NCBI RefSeq assembly: GCF_026151205.1
Contig: NC_087078.1
Span: 10,124,675-10,188,674 of the forward strand
DNA: 64,000 nt
Reading direction: 5' to 3'
DNA from: Bolinopsis microptera
Taxonomy: Eukaryota > Ctenophora > Tentaculata > Lobata > Bolinopsidae
In this document: positions 34,030 to 44,372 of the stretch, piece by piece
How positions within the stretch are numbered: position 1 is the first letter of the stretch
Layout: each line of letters opens with the position of its first letter
The notes under the pieces: generated by a model
What the model was told of the DNA's origin: nothing
The model's database searches: none
The model's input: only the letters and a program-made list of their open reading frames with translations
Made by a program: the position numbers and the translations under genes

Positions 34030-34847
34030 CCTTAATTCCCAAAAATTTGGGCGACAAAAAATTTGAGCGGGCCTCTCGACCAAATTTTTTGCAGACCAAA
34101 TTAATTGCATAAATCTTTTCCGTCTGCTAAATTTTTTGCTAACCAAACTTTTGGCATTTGGCATGTGGCCCTGAAATCTATAGAAAGATGGCTTTTTCTT
34201 CATATATGAAGAGTGAAATAATATTTGAAATTTTAGTTTTTTAATCTGTCATTCATGGCTTGACCAAGTAAAAAGGCTTATATTTTAAATGAATAGAAAT
34301 AACTGGAATAGCTAACAGCTACTAATATTAATAAAACAAATGGCTAGAGGTACGGATAGCTAGAGATTTAAACAAGATCTGCAAATGGATTATCATCCAC
34401 CGTTAAGTCTGATCTACAAGCATCAGTTATACCCGACTTCTCAAAGCCTTTCCTTATGTCATCTGGCCTCCCTTTTAAATATACAAAAAGTTCGTTGATC
34501 CAACCGCGAGCGTGTACTTCACGGATCACTGTCAAGCGGGTATCAATTTTCACATTGTCGGATGAAACTCCTCCATTGAGCTGACACACTATGTTTTCAT
34601 AATGTGAAACAACTCAGACTACCACCTACATGCTTAAAATTGAAAGCAAAATGACCGGAATAATAAGGAATAATAATGAACTAAGGCAAATATCTAACTG
34701 AAATTTTAATAGAAAATCGTTCATTTTTCGAAGAATTTGTGCCCAAATTTTCGGTCGCCCAAATGAGTTCAAATTTTCTGCCCAAATTTTTCGGGCTCAA
34801 ATAAATTGTGCTCAATATAATGGCACACAAATTTTTGGGAACTTAGG
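34030..34847. mobile_element. Pogo-like (Tc1/mariner) transposon remnant, 818 bp
   Basis: The ends CCTTAATTCCCAAAAATTTG and CCTAAGTTCCCAAAAATTTG (reverse complement of the right end) are nearly identical TIRs, with TA on each side (34,028-34,029; 34,848-34,849). Degenerate AAATTT(T)TTGGGC/AAATTTTCTGCCC blocks extend the ends. Inside is a fragment of transposase C-terminus on the minus strand. An internally deleted, non-autonomous copy. Confidence 0.75.
34368..34589 (-). pseudogene. Transposase C-terminal fragment (pogo/Tigger-like)
   Basis: 73 codons: DTRLTVIREVHARGWINELF, then YLKGRPDDIRKGFEKSGITD, then a short acidic tail and stop. The (H/A)AxW(I/L)xxxxxxLxxxPxxIxxGFxKxGI pattern is the region following the DDE domain in pogo-like transposases. 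The catalytic domain is absent. The flanking TA and TIRs support the assignment. Confidence 0.6.
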
Positions 34848-35744
34848 TATTTCAGTGGGTGAATTTTTTAACAATTCTGAGAATAAACTATGAGTGACAG
34901 TCTTAAAGTATTCTTAAAGTTTTGCTATAACACCTTTCCGGTCTTTCTGCCAGTTAGAGTGAAATACATATCAGTACGAGGTCTTATAATGTGCGAGGTC
35001 GAGGAATCTAATCACAACACAATTACATGACCGGGTGAAGAGGAGTATTGTTATTGATAACATATTTTTATCATTACTGAAATGGTATGGTGTACGAGGT
35101 CGAGGGTACTTTACTCACTAGCCAGGGTGATATTAGGAAGCGAATTACAGAGTTTATTTTTACTTTAATACGCGTATCGATTACTGCGTGCAAATTAATA
35201 CAGGCATGGAGCTTTCCTAGCACTGCTGTCTGTTTCATTACCTCCCCTGAGTAATATGAACTGTAACAACGTCGGACAATGTCCTTGGCAACACGCTTTA
35301 CCGTAATATATTTAGAGGCTGGAACAAGTTTGTAATGTTGGCGGGGACTAGCTCGTGAACTATGTTGTTGAGTGCCATAATTTTGTTGACTTTTTCCGCA
35401 AATTGCCCCTTGAAAACATCATATATTATACTAGCAGAGTTTTCTGTGCCTCCGGCAGACTAAGGAGAACCTTTCTGTCGTTAACTTACGGCACAATAAA
35501 GTTCTCATAGTTGTCATATTCTGGACAAAAAGTTCGAATTTTTGAAAAAATTCAACAGACTTTAATTTGGACGGACCTTAAATGAACGGACTTTATTTGA
35601 ACTGACATTAAAATGAACGTTAAGGCCTCCAGCGTTCAATTAATGTCCGTCCAAATAAGGTCCGATTAGGTATGAGACCTCGGTAATCACTAATCCTTCT
35701 ATTCTGATTCATGACTTAATAAAATAGACGGAAAACTTACCTAA

Positions 35745-35990
35745 CAGATAAATATTTCAGAATATTCCAGAAGGTTATGGATTATTCTATGAGTACAGAG
35801 TAGCCAAGCCTGCAGCCTAACAATTATAATGAATAATTCGTTTATTGAATTTGCATTTTTATTGTTGCATATATGTTCATTTTCCACTCTATTCATATTG
35901 CAAGATAATTATTGTTATTATTTTAATCCTTGCACATTGCACAAACTAATCATTAAGGATAAGACCGAGTTTGTCTGTCTACTTCTTTAA
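35745..35990. repeat. ~250 bp direct duplication, copy 2
   Basis: Second copy of the 31,037-31,290 sequence, 4.7 kb downstream in the same orientation. Confidence 0.85.
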
Positions 35991-36089
35991 ACCATTTATT
36001 TATTTATCTACAATATTATGTTTTTTTGTTTGGTTATATAACTTTCATATAACTGATTGGGATCTGACACATGTAATTTTGTAATGATC

Positions 36090-36243
36090 TTTCTAATTTC
36101 TAATTTCTGATTTCTAATTTCTAATTTCTAATTTCTAATTTCTAATTTCTGATTTCTAATTTCTAATTTCTAATTTCTAATTTCTAATTTCTAATTTCTA
36201 ATTTCTAATTTCTAATTTCTAATTTCTAATTTCTAATTTCTTA
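36090..36243. repeat. 7-bp tandem repeat TTTCTAA
   Basis: About 22 near-perfect copies of TAATTTC, with a TGATTTC variant every few units. It ends about 55 bp before the start codon of the next gene, so it lies in its likely promoter or 5' UTR. Confidence 0.95.
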
Positions 36244-36298
36244 TTAACTTTACCTGACTTTAGTAGGAGTATTCCAACGAAGTGAAGTAGAAACAAAG

Positions 36299-37251
36299 AT
36301 GATGGTCTTGCTAACTGCATTAGTAGTAGCTGCAATACTGGGTACAACAACAGCCGATGAGGAAATACCGTGGATCAACGAAGTACCATTAGAAAATGCC
36401 ATTGAAATACCATTCGATGAGGCTACACAAGCAGTGGAATTAAAAGTAAAAGGGGGAGTATCGCCTTAAGGCCGTATACGGGGTACCTCATAAATCTCCG
36501 CGGAAACGATGACGAAGTGAAGCTTGGATTTGGTCTTTCAAGTGCGGGAGATATTGCTGACGAATCTCCAAATTGGGGTATAACGCCGTGCATCGATGAC
36601 ACCTTCTCTCCCTCAGGGAAAAGGCTTCCAATGCCAGAGGGGTTTGTCTTTTCTGGTGGAGAGTCGATTTGGACAGTGTGGAAGGACAATGGAAAGATGA
36701 ACGTTCTTTATAATGGAGAAGATTTTTGAGAGATGGGTATCCTGGTGACGGTGTATTTGATTGTGAAACTAGGAATGAGCTTCAAGACGGGACAGAACAA
36801 TCAAGGAAACCATATTGGGATGCAGAATTAAAAAGTGTATCCTTCTTTCAAAAAAATAATGGGGATGTGAATGATAAATTTGATGGATACAGAATTGTCC
36901 CGATTCCTGGAAAATTTGTTGCAGAACCAGGTAAGCATGGATATTTGTAAAAGGCGCTGTTGAGTATTCACCAAATGTGTCATATTTCATGAAATAAGAA
37001 ATTTAATTTCATTGTTAAACTTAAAGAAGTTCGCTCTAAATTTGACATAATGAACTTGGTTTAATCTCTTCTAAATAAATACTTTTAGTCATATAATTGT
37101 ACAAACAGAAATGCTTAAAGTTAAAGGTCTGTTTTCAGAAAATAATGACGACAGTGGTGACGACAGTCATGATGGTTCTTACAGTGGAACTACCCTGCTC
37201 TCTTGCAGTTCAGTGATTGTAACTGCTCTTCTGATGGCTGCATTCTTTTAG
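36299..37251 (+). CDS. Secreted, probably GPI-anchored protein, two exons
   Basis: ATG 36,299 gives the signal peptide MMVLLTALVVAAILGTTTA, then an acidic mature N-terminus (DEEIPWINEVPLENAIEIPF). The frame changes in a G5 run (36,452-36,456) into LRPYTGYLINLRGNDDEVKL, ...KRLPMPEGFVFSGGESIWTV..., and again in a T5 run (36,723-36,727) into RDGYPGDGVFDCE, ...DGYRIVPIPGKFVAEP. Donor CCAG|GTAAGC ends exon 1 at 36,930. A 208 bp intron ends TCTGTTTTCAG, and exon 2 (37,139-37,251) codes an Asp/Ser-rich stretch and the hydrophobic tail SSVIVTALLMAAFF before TAG, typical of a GPI-attachment signal. Restoring one base in each run makes the phases agree (248 residues). The central domain is not recognised. 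The protein should sit at the cell surface. Confidence 0.7.
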
Positions 37252-37435
37252 TATAGAGTTTCTATTGAGTGTAATAATGTCAGCGACCTAGAGCATGATA
37301 CGCATAAGATAAGGCCATACGTGCATTATTAAATAATCATATTTGCTTTATAAAGACTATCAAATAGTATTAAGAAAGAAGCTTGAGAAGCCTTGCCCTG
37401 CATGCTATATAATTATATAATCGTATAATAATATT

Positions 37436-37583
37436 TTACCAAAACCCATAATCATGGGTAGAGTGGACCGCTGCCAGTGTCTCTCTTTCCCAAACAAAAG
37501 GAAATGATATTAATTTGATTGACCGTTCTCAAATGCAAAATGATACCGAGAATGAAATCGGTCGCTCGCTTTTCCCATTCATT
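37436..37583. repeat. Solo right TIR of the long-TIR family
   Basis: Inverted complement, essentially perfect, of 37,793-37,940; its outer end CGCTTTTCCCATTCAT faces right. No element body is attached on the left side. Confidence 0.8.
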
Positions 37584-39344
37584 CACGGCTTACGAATTGT
37601 AATAATTTTCGATTGATTACATGTCAATCAGATGCTGTAAAAATCTCTTTGGGTTGCGTTCGGGTCGATACCTAGTATTTCGGGGTAAGGGTGGTAGTTA
37701 TCACTTATTGCATTAGCTGAAGTTTATTGAATCTTTATTGCCGAGTACAGCTGCCTTTGGGTAGTTCTTCTTAATCTATTACAATTGTAAATGAATGGGA
37801 AAAGCGAGCGACCGATTTCATTCTCGGTATCATTTTGCATTTGAGAACGGTCAATCAAATTAATATCATTTCCTTTTGTTTGGGAAAGAGAGACACTGGC
37901 AGCGGTCCACTCTACCCATGATTATGGGTTTTGGTAAAATATCATCTCTTTTTGATTATAATGTCAGGGTACTTTATAAAGTCGAAATATAAACTGGTAT
38001 CTTCATTATAATAAGGAGGAAGTTTCAACGATTTCGAAATTTTTCCTTTAAAAACATTTCCTTGTGTTTAGGTAAGCATATCGGTCGATCACTGACTGAA
38101 TATACCACTTAATACTCATTCAAGTTGACATTAAATTCATATATAATGACATTAAACTGTCGTGGCAAAGCAGAATTTGTTGGAAATCACGAATGAGCAA
38201 AATTCTCACCTTTCGCACGTGCAAACTTTGAGCGGACGTTGCATGCGCATCCAATATTGAATCGCCGTAAATTTTTGCATGTAATTGTTTTATATATAGC
38301 TTGATAAGCATGCAAAGTTTGAAAGTATTTCAAGAAGAACTGTAATCACAACGGCACTCTAAAGTTGACAGAAAATGACGAAAACAGCAATTTTCAGTGA
38401 TTTTAGCAATTTTCTATCAATTTGGGCGTGTCCCCACGTGTGCAACTTTTTGATTTTCAACTTTAAAACTAGCCTAATGCACAATTTATACCTACAGGAA
38501 GCAGAACTGAGCTCCACAACCCAAGGCATGGCCCAACACCAAAGAATACTAAATCGCAAAATTGACGTTTTTATAAAATAACTCTTCAAAAAAGCACAAA
38601 CTTCAATGACAAATATCTTTATGAAGGAGCAAGCTAGAAAAACTTTCCGGTAGATTTTCAGAATGCTTGAACAATTATCTGAGATGAAAATTTTCTCAGA
38701 TTTTGAATAAAATTACTCCTTAATGGGTTAAAATTAATTTTAAAAGTTATTACTTTGTCAAAAATCAAGTTTTAAAAACGGTTAACTTGATGACGTCATC
38801 AAGGGGTGTTTATGACGTCAAATAAATTTTTTATACAATGTAAACTAAAGTGTAAACAATTATTTGCAAGACCTGTGGTCGGAAATGGCTGTATCTTTTA
38901 TACTTTTGAATCTATGGACACTTAAATACAGGCTACAATTGACTGGCAAAGCGTCTATCCCTGAATATATATGTATATCTGTATGTATATCTGTATATGT
39001 CCCGACAATCTGTCGTAAAACAGGGGTTCTAGAAAACCCATTTCCCGATGCTCCTGAAACCTGAAACTTTTTTGCAGTCAATTTGGTCAACGTCTAGACG
39101 CCCTGAAAAATTTCAGATCTCTAACTCAATTTTAACATGGTTTTTAGGGCACCTGAAAATGGCGATTTTGGGTTTTTTACCGAATTTCGTATAACAGTGC
39201 TGGCGAGTATTTTATGCAAATTTCTTAAAAATCTGAACATAACTATTTTTTATTCCTGTCATCTTTGACATCAAATTAGAATGTTTGAACTAAAAATAAA
39301 TCTGCTGAACGACTTCCGATGAGTCTTAATGCCTGGAAAACTCC

Positions 39345-39428
39345 TGCCGGAGGCGGCGGCCTTCGGCCGCCGCCTCCGGCCGGAGTGCACGCTTTGCGTG
39401 CACAAAAGAGGCTTGTAACGTGTACCAA
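39345..39428. repeat. GC-rich double-hairpin insertion
   Basis: CCGGAGGCGGCGGCC-TTC-GGCCGCCGCCTCCGG (15-bp arms, containing a C-TTCG-G tetraloop) is followed directly by GTGCACGC-TTT-GCGTGCAC. Copy 1 of the surrounding repeat runs straight from CTGGAAAAC to AAAGGGGATATAATA at about 1,455, so these ~84 bp are an insertion. A decayed relative of the second hairpin lies at 33,087-33,137. Confidence 0.75.
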
Positions 39429-39505
39429 AGGGGGTATAATAGTAAAAGGGGTATAATAGTAAAGGGGGTATAATAGTAAAGGGGGTATAATAGTAAAGGG
39501 GGAAC
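39429..39505. repeat. Minisatellite GGGGGTATAATAGTAAA ×4-5
   Basis: Direct copies of a 17-bp unit; copy 1 of the host repeat has only about one unit (near 1,460), so it expanded locally. Confidence 0.9.
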
Positions 39506-39934
39506 ATAGTATACCCACAATAAATGCAACGGTCGTGCTTGCCAGCACTGTGACAATGATATAATTAGGTATACACAATACAATTATAATTATATAATGA
39601 TTTATTAAACACTTCCAGTGTGGTGGCAATTGGTATTTAAATTCGTACTCGGACGATTTAAATAATGTTGTAAAACTAAAAGTGTTCAGTAGAGCGTAAA
39701 TTATTTTAAAATTTTTCATTTCATTTCAAATTAGTATTGATTGGATACACCAGAATTTTGGAGATGAAACAGTTATGATGTAGTAGTCTTGCCCTTGGTT
39801 TTAGGGATGATTCGTTAGATTTTTAAATGTAGTTTTCACTTCGTAGCAAAGTTTAGAATACAATTATACCTTAACCTTGAACTTAGACGCAACTCTAAGA
39901 GCTGTCATCAAAATTATGCATTGAAACCATATAT

Positions 39935-42460
39935 ATGATTAAATTATGCATAAGGTTACAAGTGAATATTGGTAGACATGGTGTTGGGAGGAGGAATGAA
40001 AACGGTGAAAGGTTGCTACACTTTCTCACTGCTAATGGCCTGTTTGCTGCCAACACTTCATTCTCCCATAGCAGCAGACACATTACCACACGGACTGGTT
40101 GGATTCGGGATCGAGCAACCAGGAAAAGTAAACCTTATTTCCAACAGATTGACTTCATACTCTGCAAGTCCAGAAGCAAGGCACTGCTAACTGATGCCAG
40201 GTCATATGCAGGTACAAAGCACCGCAGTGACCACAAACTTGTTGTTGCCAAGGCAGATTTTTCGCAGCGCTTCAATTTGTACAGGGAGAGCAGAGCATTT
40301 CAGAAGAGTTATAACACAACAACCTTGATTGGAAGCAAACAAGCTCAACAAGAATATCAGCAAGAACTTCATCAGAAACTTGAGCAAACTGTATCAGATC
40401 CTGACTTTAGCTCCAACAACACGGAACAGCAATTTGATATGCTTTTTGGTGTAGTTAAAGAAGCTGCTGTTTCCACTGTGGGTTTTCGCGAGCCACAGCG
40501 AAAGAGGAATCATTCCTCTGACAGTCAAGTTGTTAGCATGTCTGAAGAAAGGAAACAACTTTTACAACAACTGAACAACAACGAATACAGAGACAGGACA
40601 GCTCTCAGAGCTAAAATCAACAGGCTCTCTAATGACATTACTAAACGGTTGAAAACATTGAGAGTTGAGTTAGCAAACAGCCTAGCTGACTCTATAGCCA
40701 CCATAGACGAAGGACGGAGAATGTTTGAAGCTGCTCGTCAACTATCAGGCAAACAGAAAACGGGTGCAGGCTCTGTGTCTGTTTTCAACACTGACAACCA
40801 ACTGGTAGATAATGAACGAGACAAGGCTGAAATCATTCGCCAGTACTTTGAAGAACACTACACTGGACCTGACAGTGAACCACCACTACAACCGTTCACA
40901 GGTAACCCTAGGCCCCTTCAAAACCCCATTACAGCGTTTGAAGTTGAGCTTGCGGCCAAGAAACTCAAGAACGGTAAAGCTGTTGGACCAGATGGGATCC
41001 CAAACGAGTTCCTCAAACACTCTCCTGAAATCTTTTATTCCACATTTGCACAACTTACTAATCGATCTTTTGAGCTCCATGAACATGTACCTTCTTTCAC
41101 AGAGGGATACCTTACTCCGCTCCAAAAACCTGGAAAGCCACTAGGCCCCCCTAAGAGTTTGCGCCCACTTTGCCTACTTAACGGTACTAGAAAGATATTG
41201 TCCATGATAGTCTTAAAGCGCATCCAAAGGCAAGTATCTCAGTACACTGGTCCTTGGCAGAATGCCTATAAACCTGGCCATAGTTGTGCAAATATCGTTT
41301 GGACCCAGCGAATACTAGTATCAGTTGTCAAGGAAAAACGCTGGTCTCTTCATAAGATGGGCATTGACATGTCCTCTGCTTTTGATACCATAAAGAGGTC
41401 GGTATTACTTGACATTTTAGCTGATGCTGGTTGTAGTGAGGATGACATTCGACTGGTAAGGTATTTGCTCGCAAATACTAAACTGAAGATCAAAGTGAAC
41501 TCAACAATATCGGGAGAGTTTATTGTCACGATTGGAGCTTTTCAAGGCGACAGTTTGTCTGGAAACTTGTTCACTCTATATCTGGCAGCAGCACTTTACC
41601 ACCTGCGTGCTGTTATGTCCTATCTAAGACCTAACCCTCCCATAGCTGAGAATCTGTTACCCCTCGAGTGGGAGTACGCAGATGATGTTGATTTTACTGA
41701 TGAGGATAAAAGCAATTTGGAGTCTTTGTTGCCAATATGTAAAGAGATATTGGAAGAGTGGAATCTTTTTGTCAATGAGTCAAAAACCGAGTTCACCCAT
41801 TTCTATCTGGCCGGCAAGAACGAGGTTGATAACAAAGGAGAAACACTCAGAGGTAGAGAACCTTGGAGGTCATCTATCTCTTTAGGCTCTAAGTTGTGTA
41901 GCATCGAAGATGTCAAGAGACGATGTATACTTGCTAACATTGCTTTTCAGAACTACAAAAAAGTCTGGGAACAAGGTAGACGTATACCCTTGAAGATTCG
42001 ACTCAAGATATATGAAGCACAAGTTGTTTCAATACTGATGTATAATTGCAACAGTTGGGCAACATCTAAACAACTCCTTCAAAAACTTGATGTCTGCCAC
42101 AGGAATCATCTCCGTACGATCATCGGCATGACCTACCCTAATGTCATACGAAATGTGACTCTATACAAACGCTGCGAAGTTGTACCACTAAGTGAGCGTG
42201 TTGCTCGTGCACGGTGGAGAATGCTCGGTCACATCCTCCGCAGTGATAATAACTCACCTGCCCAGCTTGCCTTACATTTTGCTGTAGAGAGTCAGAGTTT
42301 GATACGAGGTAGAGTCGGACGACACCAGTCAAACTTGTTAAAAACTATTTTGAACGATTTAAGTGATAGAAACTTTAGACTTGTAAATACAGACGATTTA
42401 TACCATTTAAGATTTTTAGCGACAGATAGAAAAGCATGGAGAGAGTTAAGCATGATTTAG
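39935..42460 (+). CDS. LINE ORF: APE endonuclease C-terminus plus reverse transcriptase
   Basis: 841-codon uninterrupted frame; the first ATG lies in flanking DNA and real similarity begins at about NIGRHGVGRRNENGERLLHF. Endonuclease C-terminal motifs: FQQIDFILCKSRSKALLTDA and HRSDHKLVVAKAD; the catalytic N-terminal half is missing. RT: KLKNGKAVGPDGIPNEFL, SLRPLCLLNGTRKILSMIVL, AYKPGHSCANIVW, motif A GIDMSSAFDTIKRS, motif B GAFQGDSLSGNLF, motif C EYADDVDF, all intact. The C-terminus has ERVARARWRMLGHILRSDNN. RTE-like by general appearance (inference). It is too truncated to retrotranspose by itself, but the RT core looks undamaged. Confidence 0.85.
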   Translation: MIKLCIRLQVNIGRHGVGRRNENGERLLHFLTANGLFAANTSFSHSSRHITTRTGWIRDRATRKSKPYFQQIDFILCKSRSKALLTDARSYAGTKHRSDHKLVVAKADFSQRFNLYRESRAFQKSYNTTTLIGSKQAQQEYQQELHQKLEQTVSDPDFSSNNTEQQFDMLFGVVKEAAVSTVGFREPQRKRNHSSDSQVVSMSEERKQLLQQLNNNEYRDRTALRAKINRLSNDITKRLKTLRVELANSLADSIATIDEGRRMFEAARQLSGKQKTGAGSVSVFNTDNQLVDNERDKAEIIRQYFEEHYTGPDSEPPLQPFTGNPRPLQNPITAFEVELAAKKLKNGKAVGPDGIPNEFLKHSPEIFYSTFAQLTNRSFELHEHVPSFTEGYLTPLQKPGKPLGPPKSLRPLCLLNGTRKILSMIVLKRIQRQVSQYTGPWQNAYKPGHSCANIVWTQRILVSVVKEKRWSLHKMGIDMSSAFDTIKRSVLLDILADAGCSEDDIRLVRYLLANTKLKIKVNSTISGEFIVTIGAFQGDSLSGNLFTLYLAAALYHLRAVMSYLRPNPPIAENLLPLEWEYADDVDFTDEDKSNLESLLPICKEILEEWNLFVNESKTEFTHFYLAGKNEVDNKGETLRGREPWRSSISLGSKLCSIEDVKRRCILANIAFQNYKKVWEQGRRIPLKIRLKIYEAQVVSILMYNCNSWATSKQLLQKLDVCHRNHLRTIIGMTYPNVIRNVTLYKRCEVVPLSERVARARWRMLGHILRSDNNSPAQLALHFAVESQSLIRGRVGRHQSNLLKTILNDLSDRNFRLVNTDDLYHLRFLATDRKAWRELSMI

Positions 42461-42560
42461 TTTATTCTGTGTTATTTTTCTCTTGGTGACTTATCAGGTC
42501 ATCAAGATGTTCTTTATGTTCTATTTTTGATTTGAATAAAGTTATATAAATAAAAAATAA
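39948..42560 (+). mobile_element. 5'-truncated LINE with intact RT frame
   Basis: The insert starts within the endonuclease domain (about 39,948) and ends in an AATAAAGTTATATAAATAAA-like tail at about 42,560. No clear target duplication was recognised. It belongs to the same broad family as the LINE at 14,285, but the two proteins are well diverged. Confidence 0.7.
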
Positions 42561-42845
42561 GTAACAAATAAATCCTAGTACTAATTAAGGACAATTTCGA
42601 TTGTTCCTTCAATTTAAATTTCACTTTAAATTAAATGCATCAAATAAAACAAAAGACAAAAGAGTTGTGTCATTGAAAAGTGTAAACTGTCGTCTCTTTA
42701 GTCTAGTAGGCCTTTGCTCTTGCTTCTGCCTCCATGCCTCTTTTAGGATAATTTTTCCCTTATTGACTAAAACAAATATATCAGACTGTCTAAAGTGTTG
42801 AATGCCCAGCTTTCCGCACTGAACCGGCCAGGATTCGGCTTGTCA

Positions 42846-42895
42846 TACGTTATATGACCCGCCGCGCGCACGAGTGCGCGGCTCCCCCGGCCCGG
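42846..42895. repeat. GC hairpin motif TCATACGTTATATGACCCGC, copy 1
   Basis: TGTCATACGTTATATGAC (a palindrome-like core) followed by CCGCCGCGCGCACGAGTGCG and CGGCTCCCCC. The same block recurs at 45,856-45,905. Confidence 0.75.
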
Positions 42896-43504
42896 CCCTA
42901 TATTACATATTAGGTAGTGTGCCATCGATAGTGAGCCGCGCGTGCCGACTGTAGGATGGTTTTTTAGCGCTAATTTCGGCCAGCACAATTTTCTTCAAAC
43001 AAATAGATATTGAGTATCCTTCCCGACCTCCGATTGCACCAAAAATTGGTAAGCTAACTCATAGACTTACAAGGAAAGTGTCCGAAAAATTTAAAGCATG
43101 TCCAACCATCAAACATTATGTTTCACCTAACCATGTGCTTTCGCGCCACTGCGGGCACGCTTGTTTCACAAGTCAAGAAAAGCACCTATCCACGAACCCC
43201 GATGGGAAGGTTCGTGCGCGCGCGCGCAGTGCTGACAACAGTGTCGATGTAGCGCAGGTAGTCTTGGCACTTGTCCCTCCAGTAACCACTTTTCAGTTAA
43301 GACAGCTAATCCACAAGGGCTGACATACGCTATAACAATGTCAATAAATTTGGTAAATTTCTAGCTTTCTGCCAGAAATAAATTTTCGGATTTCTATAGT
43401 GTATAGGGGTTAATTAGGTTTAAACTACAGTACAGCTGTACTTACACCTACATTCACAAGCATGCAAGCTTTGGTCCAATGAGCGGGAAACGGAGGACAA
43501 GGTC

Positions 43505-43785
43505 TGCTGACGTCATAGTCACGTGACCTCATAGGCTAATAATCACGTGACCTCAGACCCAATCAATTAGGTTCGGGCATGGTCAGCCCCCTGTCACCCG
43601 ATCTTGAGGTGACGTACGACACCTCGTTTACGCTATCAATGTCTGGAAGGCTACACATTTTTACATGCCAAATTCACAAGATTCTTAAAGAGTTGTGAGA
43701 GATGACGATACATGATAGAGGCCGCATAATTATGAGGTCTACCTAAGCGATTCATAATATCACGACAGGCCCTATAGCTCAGGTG
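43505..43785. repeat. ~290 bp dispersed repeat, copy 2
   Basis: Inverted relative to 29,928-30,215; includes GAGGTGACGTACGACACCTC, two TCACGTGACCTCA blocks and CCAATCAATTAGGTTCGGGC. Confidence 0.75.
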
Positions 43786-43892
43786 ACGTACGTGGTGTGA
43801 TGATCGAATACTTCAATCGGAGGCTATGATAAATGCCTCATGTTCATTTTAATTTTGTAGTATTCACTTTTAACCGAATAAAATAAAAGAAT

Positions 43893-44372
43893 TGTGGGAT
43901 ACTGAAGGGAAAGGAAGCAGTTCTAACGAGCTCTTCTCAAACACAAGGATATAACTTGTCTGAAGGATCTGAAACTACTAGGTTCCGTACAGACTCAACT
44001 CTGCACCCTACCCGTGTCAATATGTTCATTATATGCAAGCCTCTTGATTTATAATCACCGAGTCTAGTAATTGTTTAAGAGAGTTCTCTGGCAGTGACGA
44101 AACTCGAGAGACTGTGGGATACTGAAGGGAAAGGAAGCAGTTCTAACGAGCTCTTCTCAAACACAAGGATATAACTTGTGAACTCGGCTAGTATATATGA
44201 AACATTTTTCATGGAGTTGTAGAGGGAGTTATGTGCCTCGCCGGGCTAAAGTAGTGGATGACCTTGCTGTACGGCAAGTTAAACAAGGATCTGAAACTAC
44301 TAGGTTCCGTACAGACTCAACTCTGCACCCGTGTCAATATGTTCATTATATGCAAGCCTCTTGATTTATAAT
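43893..44372. repeat. Tandem duplication with insertion in second copy
   Basis: 43,893-44,055 and 44,113-44,372 share TGTGGGATACTGAAGGGAAA, GCAGTTCTAACGAGCTCTTC and GTTCCGTACAGACTCAACTC. The second copy has about 105 extra bases (44,179-44,285) and lacks a TACCC. Non-coding. Confidence 0.85.

Larger units (their letters stand above)
37793..39560. mobile_element. Long-TIR repeat element, second copy
   Basis: The left TIR at 37,793-37,940 is followed by a body matching 1-1,560 at roughly 85-90% with small indels, including GTGTCCCCACGTGTGCAACT and TGATGACGTCATCAAG. Similarity fades at about 39,560 and the right TIR is missing. Compared with copy 1, it carries an extra GC-rich hairpin block (39,345-39,428) and an expanded minisatellite. 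No coding frame is shared with copy 1. Confidence 0.75.

Noticed and set aside
39271-39719. 147-codon minus-strand Tyr/Pro/Leu-rich frame
   Set aside because: Created by the GGGGGTATAATAGTAAA minisatellite and the GC hairpin.
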